The notes under the pieces are model-generated. The model had not been told where the DNA came from. It was given only the letters and a program-made list of their open reading frames with translations, and did no database searches. The position numbers and the translations under genes were made by a program. This document shows, in pieces, positions 58,036 through 64,000 of a stretch of DNA of 64,000 nucleotides. The DNA is from Cyanophora paradoxa (Eukaryota; Glaucocystophyceae; Cyanophorales; Cyanophoraceae): the NCBI GenBank assembly GCA_004431415.1, contig QPMI01000157.1, forward strand, positions 1 to 64,000, written 5' to 3'. Every line of letters starts with the position of its first letter. Positions within the stretch are counted from its first letter, which is position 1.

Positions 58036-61000
58036 ATGTTGCAGCTGTCGAGTCCTTTTCATCTGGCTACCACGACCGCGACCGCGGCCGGATCATCGAT
58101 CATGGGAGGCGCTCGTTCGGCTCCAGTCGATCCACGACCTTCGGCTCCAGCACGCACAATGGAGGAGCAAGCACTTGCGCATGCGCATGCAAGCGATCGC
58201 AAGACGCGTGCGCAGAAGAGCGAATTGCCGGAGAGCACGGGCTTGCGGCAGTATATCGAGTTGTTCCGTTTGCCGAATGAGGTGGTCTCGAGCTCGGAAA
58301 GCGCAACGTTAACTGGCCCGTTGCCATGGCCCCAGGCAATCGCAGCAGACAGCACAAAGCAGAGGCGGTGCCGCTTCAGCACGAAAGGGCCCTTCCAGCT
58401 CGCTACATCCGCCGACTCGGCCTTCTGGGTCTCCCGTGCGGCCCCTCCCTCTTGCTACCTTCGGGGGCGCGCGCTTCCGCTCCTTACGCTCACCAGAGGC
58501 TGGCCGGCTGTTCCGATGGAGGCTGACGCTGCTGGACGCCCCCGGCTGCGACGAGTTCGAAGAGGAGCAGCTGCCGGAGCTGCCGGTGTCGGGCCTCCAC
58601 CACGGGGCCCGCGACCGGCTGAAGCAGGTCGCCTGCGGGGCCAACTTCGTCTTCGCTCTCTCCGAAGAGGGCGTCCTCTTCGCGCGCGGCAGGTGGGTCA
58701 TCCGGGACAGAGGGCGTCCATTTGGGGCCGTAGCTGACGCTCCCGGGGCGCACCCGGGTGCAGAAACGAATCGGGGCAGCTGGGCCAAGACAGTGACGTG
58801 CCCCACAGTTACAGCCAATCCTTCCTGCGTGTGCCGTACAAAGCGCCGGTGGCGGCGGTGTCGGCGGGGCACGCCTTCGCTGCCCTCCTCACGGCGGGGG
58901 GCGAGGTGGCGACGTGGGGCGACAACTCTTACGGGCAGCTGGGGCACGGCCCGGCCGTCGGGCCCCTCCTTCGCCGGCCAACGGCAGTGAAGAGCCTCCA
59001 GCAGTGGAAGCCCTGCGTAAAACTTGCATGTGGTCCACATCATGTCGTCGTAATTGACACAGAAGACAATGTTATCGTGTGGGGTTGCACAGGCTTGCCT
59101 CGCTCTGACGCCGTGCGCCTGACCTTTGCTAAAATTTTGTGGCTCTGGCCTCAATCGATATCGTTATACTTTGCTGCAGGATCGGATGCGGGCGGTCCCT
59201 GGAGTGGTGCCCGGGGCACCGCGCGACGTTGTTCAGGTCGCCTGTGGAGGCGCCATTGGTGTCGACGGGCACACTGCCCTTCTTACTGGTGCATGCATAT
59301 GCCGCCGGTCCCCTTCGCGATCGGATCAATCCTTCAAAATCTACTCATGTATCTTTCGGACCTTGATGCTCAGCACATGGCAAGGTGTTCACATTCGGAC
59401 GCGCTGCCGAGTGTCAGCTCGGCCACCACTACGGATTCTGGGAGGCGCCTTGTTCTCAAGTGCAGGTCCGGATCCAGGATCCGATCATCCCCCCTTGAAC
59501 TTCTCCCAAATGAATGCCAGCAGATGGTAACAAGGTTGGTCCGGCTCGTGACAACCGTCTCTTGCAGTGCTGGCGCCACGTATCTGCGTGCTGGTGCATT
59601 CTTGTCTGTTCTACATATACGTATACACTATATGACCTAGTCAGTCTATGACCATGTTTATCTATGCGCATGCAGAAGACGGCGAGCTGTACCGTTTTGG
59701 CTCGGGTCAGTACGGTTTACAGCAATTAATAACTAATGTGCGTGATATCAATCGTCAAACATATATCGGCACGACTTGTTACATCAGGGCATACTTAATG
59801 CATTTGCCGCTTGACACGTTCACGTGCACGTGCGCAGAACCACGTGGCAGACATTGTCTCCTCCAGTTACCACACCATCGCAATCTGCGGTTTGCATTAA
59901 CACTGACAGTTGTATATTAACGTTGCTTGCCATTCGACATATAACAGCTCTTCCTTGCATGCGCATGCGCGTGCACAGTTGTCCGGGCGCACGCAAGGTT
60001 GCAGCAGACGGATCCAGATGCAGATCTTGCAACGAAGCTTCAAAGCGCACATTTCAAGTTCGAAATCGAGAAGGCTCTTATACTTAATAGTGTTGAACAA
60101 CAAAACGCCACGGTTTGTGGCTGGTTTTCCTGATGCTGTTCCGAGATTAAGTTGCTTCGAGTTTTAAATGTTTCCCTCTTCATCTTCAGAATTCTTCGCA
60201 TGCTTCGAACTCGAATTATGCTCCAGACGTCGATCCTGCTGCTGTGCAGTTGCATGCAGCTTCTGCCCGGCTTGCAGTTGAAGGTGAGCACGCCGAAAAT
60301 CAAAGTCTGCAGCTCTATTTTGATTTTAAGTAGTGCCGACCGATCCGCGAACCATGCGTGTGGCGGATGTGTCCGAGTGGCTTCGATCTCTTGATCTTGG
60401 AATGCTCGCGGCTTCCTTTGAGAACAATTGCGTGGATGGGATGGTGCTCTTAACGCTCACCGATGCTGACCTCCAGGGGGAACTCGGCATCTCGTCAAGC
60501 CTCATCCGCCGCAAACTTCTAATGAAGGCTAGTTCTTTGTTCGATTTTACGGTTTCAATTTCTCTGGTTTTCTCATACACTATTTGTTTAAATTACGTTC
60601 TTTCAGATCGGCGAGCTCGCGCAACAGCATAATCTTTCATCAGAGCGGCCTCGTGATCAGAACACTCAGGCTCACGCGTACGATCAGCGGCCTCAAGCTC
60701 TGGCAATTTCAATGCGCTTGCTGCCACCGGGGTGCTTGGTGTTCAATTGTTACCAAATTCACAATTCGAAACGTAACTGTCAGATTTGAGTTTCATGTGT
60801 TTCTGTCATATCGTCGTGCTGGAGGCTCTGATCGCTCCCACCTCCTTCGCGAGCGTCTCGCTGCTTTGGGGTTTATGCTTTCTTCCCCCTGCTTACAGCT
60901 GATGATTGCAATTGCTTTACCTGATGGATATCTGCAGGTACCGAGTGTTCATGGATGTCTCAGAGCTTGGACAAGGCACATTCGACCAGCAGCTTGTGGT

Positions 61001-61489
61001 AATTAAATTGTGCTCGATTCTCCACGAATTATTTGTCTTGACGGTGAAGCGCCGGTTTCAGACAAAGCTGCAGGCGTCAGTGCTTGTGGTGGCGGTTCTC
61101 ACGCCAGGAGCGTTAGATCGCTGCCGGATCTCTGCGGTGGGCTCGGAGAACGATTGGGTTCGCAAGGAGCTCACCGTCGCCTGCGAAAGCAAGAAGGCCG
61201 GCCGCTCTGCTCTCCTCTACTCTCATCGCCGCTCTAAAATATTGAACAGGCCATAGTTCCGGTTCTCGACCCGAGATTCGAATGGCCTGTCGATTTGCCT
61301 GCCGAGATCCGCGACCTACCTCGACATCAAGGTTAGCAAATCAGATTGCAATCGATATTGATCATGATGCTTCTGTGAACACATATATACCTTCGTACGG
61401 CAGGCGTTGTGTGGCAGCACGACTATGTCGATGCGTGCGTGGTCAAGCTCTGCCAGTACATTCAGAGCGCTGTCGACGCCGTGTCATAG
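58036..61489 (+). CDS. RCC1-repeat / SAM / TIR protein (SARM1-like tail)
   Basis: Candidate ATG 58036, stop TAG 61487-61489, about 15 exons. The N-terminal part carries RCC1 propeller repeats: VACGANFVFALSEEGVLFAR, NESGQLGQ, AVSAGHAFAALLTAGGEVAT, WGDNSYGQLGHG, VKLACGPHHVVVIDTED, VQVACGGAIGVDGHTALLT, GKVFTFGRAAECQLGHHYGF and DGELYRFGSGQYGL. After a helical linker, a SAM domain (60354-60530) reads VADVSEWLRSLDLGMLAASF, then VLLTLTDADLQGELGI. A TIR domain (about 60790-61489) follows: FHVFLSYRRAGG, RVFMDVSELGQGTFDQQLV, ASVLVVAVLTPGALDRC, ENDWVRKELTVACESKK, AIVPVLDPRFEWP and WQHDYVDACVVKLCQYIQ. The Glu of VRKEL (61167-61169) sits where SARM1-type NAD hydrolases have their catalytic Glu. Intron 61197-61249 has GC-AG ends. 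Likely an NAD-cleaving or signalling receptor. The early exons (58280-58540) are uncertain. Confidence 0.83.
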
Positions 61490-61792
61490 TGTTGACTACG
61501 TCCATATATATATAGATTCCTTTGCTCCTTCATTTATATATATATATATATTATATTGTGTCCTTTGCTCCTTATATATATGTTGCAATTGATTGATTTG
61601 AACCCCATGCACATGCAATATGCTTCATGGCATGTGCATTAATCAAAGAGCACACCAAATCCCCTCCCCTCCACACCCTCCGCTTCTTCCCTCCCCTCCC
61701 CCCCCACCCCCCCCCCCCGCCCCCCTCGCGGGTCCCCCCCTCTCCCCTGCGGATCCCCGCAATCGCCCGCCGCCCTGCTTTGGGCGGCGCCG
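61490..61792. other. AT-rich spacer and C-rich junction before the duplicated segment
   Basis: TATATA runs (about 61500-61550) and a short direct repeat TCCTTTGCTCCTT, then an abrupt switch to a C-rich stretch (61660-61790) that leads into duplication copy 2. Confidence 0.6.
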
Positions 61793-64000
61793 CCCAAGCG
61801 GCGGGAGTCGGAGCCCTTCGTGGACACGGGCCTCGAGGGGCGCGACGTCGCCGTCCTCCGCGACCCCACCGGCGAGGAGCGGCCCTACTGGTCCGCCCCG
61901 CGCCCCCGACGCGCCCCGGCCCCCCGCCCCGCCCCGCTGAGGCGGGCGCAGGGAGGGCGGCCTGGGCCCGCAGCTGCCCGAGTACGAGTGGACGCCCTCG
62001 CCCTCCGCCGGGGACTCCGCCTCCCAGCCCAACGCCTTCGTGCGCCCCGCCCCGCCCCGCCCCGCCCGGCGCGCGCGGGGGCCGTCTGACGCCAGCGGGG
62101 GCCCCAGGAGGTGCTCAAGCGCTACGCGTCGGTGAAGGAGGAGGAGCCGGCGGCGGCCGCGGCGGGCCCGGCGGCGGCGCTCCCCGCCTTCCAGTCGCGC
62201 TCCATGAAGCCCCCCGCAAGCCGCCCCGCAGGGACCCCGCCGGCAGCGCCGGCAGCGGCGGCCCCGGCGCCGGCTCCCGGCCGGGATCGCGCGGGGACGG
62301 GGCGGGGCGGAGGGGCGGCGACGGGGCGGGGCAGAGCGGGGGTCGGGGGCCGGGCTCGGGCGGGGGCAGCCGCCCCGGCAGCCGCCAGGGCCCCGGCTCC
62401 CAGCGCTCCAGCGGCAGCGGCTCGCAGCGCGCGACCACGCCGCAGGCCGGCTCCTTTGACGAGGGGCACGGCGCCGGGCCCGAGCGGGGCGCGTCGGCCG
62501 GCGCCGGCTCGCAGCGGGCGCGGCCCGGCTCCCGCGGGCCCCTCCCCGCCGGCGCCCCCGGCTCGGGCGGCGGGGGGCGCGGACCCGGCTCGGGCCCCGG
62601 CAGCCGCGGCGGCGCCGGCTCCGGAGGCGGCGCCGGGGCCGGCTTCGCGGGCATCGCCGGCGCCCTCGGGCGGCCGCACTCGGGCGCCTCGGTGCCGGGC
62701 TCCTCCCGCGGCGTCTTCGGCTCCGCCGCCGAGGGGTACGACGACGGCGGCGAGGGCTCGGACCCGGACAGCCCCCCGCTCGGCGGTGCGCCCGCGCGCG
62801 TCGCCCCCGCGCGCCCCATCTCACGCCGGCGCAGCGCTGGAGTGGACGGGCCAGTGGCCGCCGCCCCTGCCGCACGAGTCGGAGCTCGGCCCGGGCCCGC
62901 GGGGCGCCTCGCGGGGCGCCTCGCGGGGCGCCGGCTCGCAGGGCCGCCACGGCGCCGGCTCCGGCTCCGGCTCCGGCTCCTGCCCGGGCCCCGCCTCGGG
63001 CCTCGGCTCCCGCGCCGGCAGCCGCTCCGCCGCCGGCCCGAGGCCGGGCAGCCGGGGCGAGGCGGCGGCCTCGGGCGGCGCCGGCGGGGCGGCCGGGGTC
63101 GAGCTGGCGCTGGCGCGGGGCGCCTCGGCCTCGGCGGAGGCGGGGCCGGCGCGGGGCCACACGGCGGAGCGGGAGGGCGGGGCGTGGCGGGGGCGCTCGG
63201 CGGGCCTGGCCGCCCAGTTCCTCGAGTTCGAGCTGCGCCGCATGGCCCGCGCCGCCCGCACCCCTCCCGCCCCCCCTCCCGCTCCTCCCTCCGCTCCCGC
63301 CAGCGCCCCCGCCGCGCCGGCCCCGGGGCGGGGGAGCCCCTCCCGCCGGGCCGCGGCGGCCTCCGCTGCATGACGCCCGACTCGGCCTCCGTCGCCTCCG
63401 CCCCGCGCCTCCCCTCGGCCCCGGCCGCCATGGCCGCCCCGCCGGGCTCCCCGCAGCGGCGGGGCCCGGCGGTGCAGACGCAGCCCTCGCCGGCCGCCGC
63501 CACCGCCCTCGCCCTCGTGCCCCCGTCCCGCTCCCCGCGCCCCCGCCTCCTGCTCCTCAACCCCCGCCCCCCCGCCCCCGCGCTTCCGCCTCTCCCGCCC
63601 CTCCCCGCGCCCCCCGCCCCCGCCCGCTCCCCGTCCCCGTCGGTGTCCCGCCCGCCTCGCCCGCCCGCCCCGGGGCCCCGGCGGCCGCCCGGCGGCCGAC
63701 CTCTCGTCCGCCGCCGCCCTCCTCCTCGCCTCCCGCCCCTCCCGCTCCGCCTCCGCCCCGCCCTCCCCTCCCGGCCCCCCGCCCCGCCCCCGCCCCGCCC
63801 CCGATCGCGAGCCGCCGCCCAGCCCGCCCCCGGGCCGCCGCCGGGGCGCCGCTGGCGCGGCCCCACACCCCTTCCTTTTCCCTTCTGAGGCCGCGGTCCC
63901 AGGCGGCTACTGCGGCGGGGGCCCCGAGCCTCGTGCGCGCGACGCAGCCCGTCGCGCTCAGCAGCGGCGCGCCGCCGCGGCCCTACTCCCTCAGCCCGCT
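61793..64000 (+). pseudogene. 5'-truncated second copy of the Ser/Gly/Pro-rich gene (runs off window)
   Basis: Direct duplicate of 54826-57037 lacking the first exon and the coiled-coil part; the upstream sequence is unrelated C-rich and AT-rich DNA. Matching segments include RRESEPFVDTGLEGRDVAVL, EVLKRYASVKEEEPAAAAAG and FAGIAGALGRPHSGASVPGS. Many differences are one- or two-base indels within C/G runs, so the frames of the two copies diverge in places. Without its start it is probably a pseudogene, unless a new upstream exon was captured. The 3' end is outside the window. Confidence 0.7.

Noticed and set aside
61627-63888. 753-residue plus-strand ORF spanning the C-rich junction and duplication copy 2
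   Set aside because: It starts in unrelated low-complexity DNA and crosses introns in the wrong frame. Only segments matching copy 1 were accepted as gene-derived.

Overview
This window is nuclear DNA of a GC-rich, intron-dense, flagellated unicellular eukaryote, most likely an alga. Nearly every host gene is split by short introns. The introns are extremely C-rich on the sense strand and mostly start with GTGCG, GTCCG or GTACCC; several use GC-AG ends. IFT52 implies a cilium or flagellum. An organelle/bacterial-type isoleucyl-tRNA synthetase with a long N-terminal extension implies an organelle. GC-AG introns and high GC fit haptophyte-like algae, but the sequence alone does not settle the lineage.

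Layout. 1-6976: two divergent multi-exon genes of unknown function that share one short motif. 7235-9523: a compact, intronless, lower-GC block with a YqaJ/lambda-type exonuclease facing three small unknown ORFs; it looks virus-derived. 10076-10925: a MYND zinc-finger gene whose first exon appears to be split by a young LTR retrotransposon (10926-15321). The element's primer site matches tRNA-Pro, and its gag-like frame carries two stops. 16568-23343: a TIR / membrane-segment / WD40-like gene with the layout of bacterial TIR-WD40 proteins, but full of introns. 23945-25326: a Cys-rich PLAC8-like gene. 26029-30399: isoleucyl-tRNA synthetase, with a complete tRNA-Pro(UGG) gene inside one intron. 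30838-33042: a small unknown gene and a secreted granulin protein. 33212-35299: IFT52. 35608-41472: an M16 (insulinase-type) metalloprotease. 41863-46949: a long coiled-coil protein with a C-terminal PH-like domain. 47986-49336: an RS/RD-rich protein. 50060-54122: a leucine-rich-repeat plus coiled-coil protein. 54593-57110: a low-complexity Ser/Gly/Pro gene, whose 3' 2.2 kb is duplicated at 61793-64000. 58036-61489: an RCC1-SAM-TIR gene.

The main biological theme is immunity and mobile DNA. Two different beta-propeller/TIR proteins lie 35 kb apart. One resembles bacterial TIR-WD40 defence proteins; the other has a SARM1-like SAM-TIR tail fused to RCC1 repeats. Both keep the glutamate expected for TIR NAD hydrolases. 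The same window holds a virus-like exonuclease cassette and a recent retrotransposon. The retrotransposon's primer site is exactly complementary to the CCA-tailed 3' end of the tRNA-Pro encoded in the synthetase intron. Exon boundaries were worked out by hand only where stated; elsewhere gene extents are approximate.
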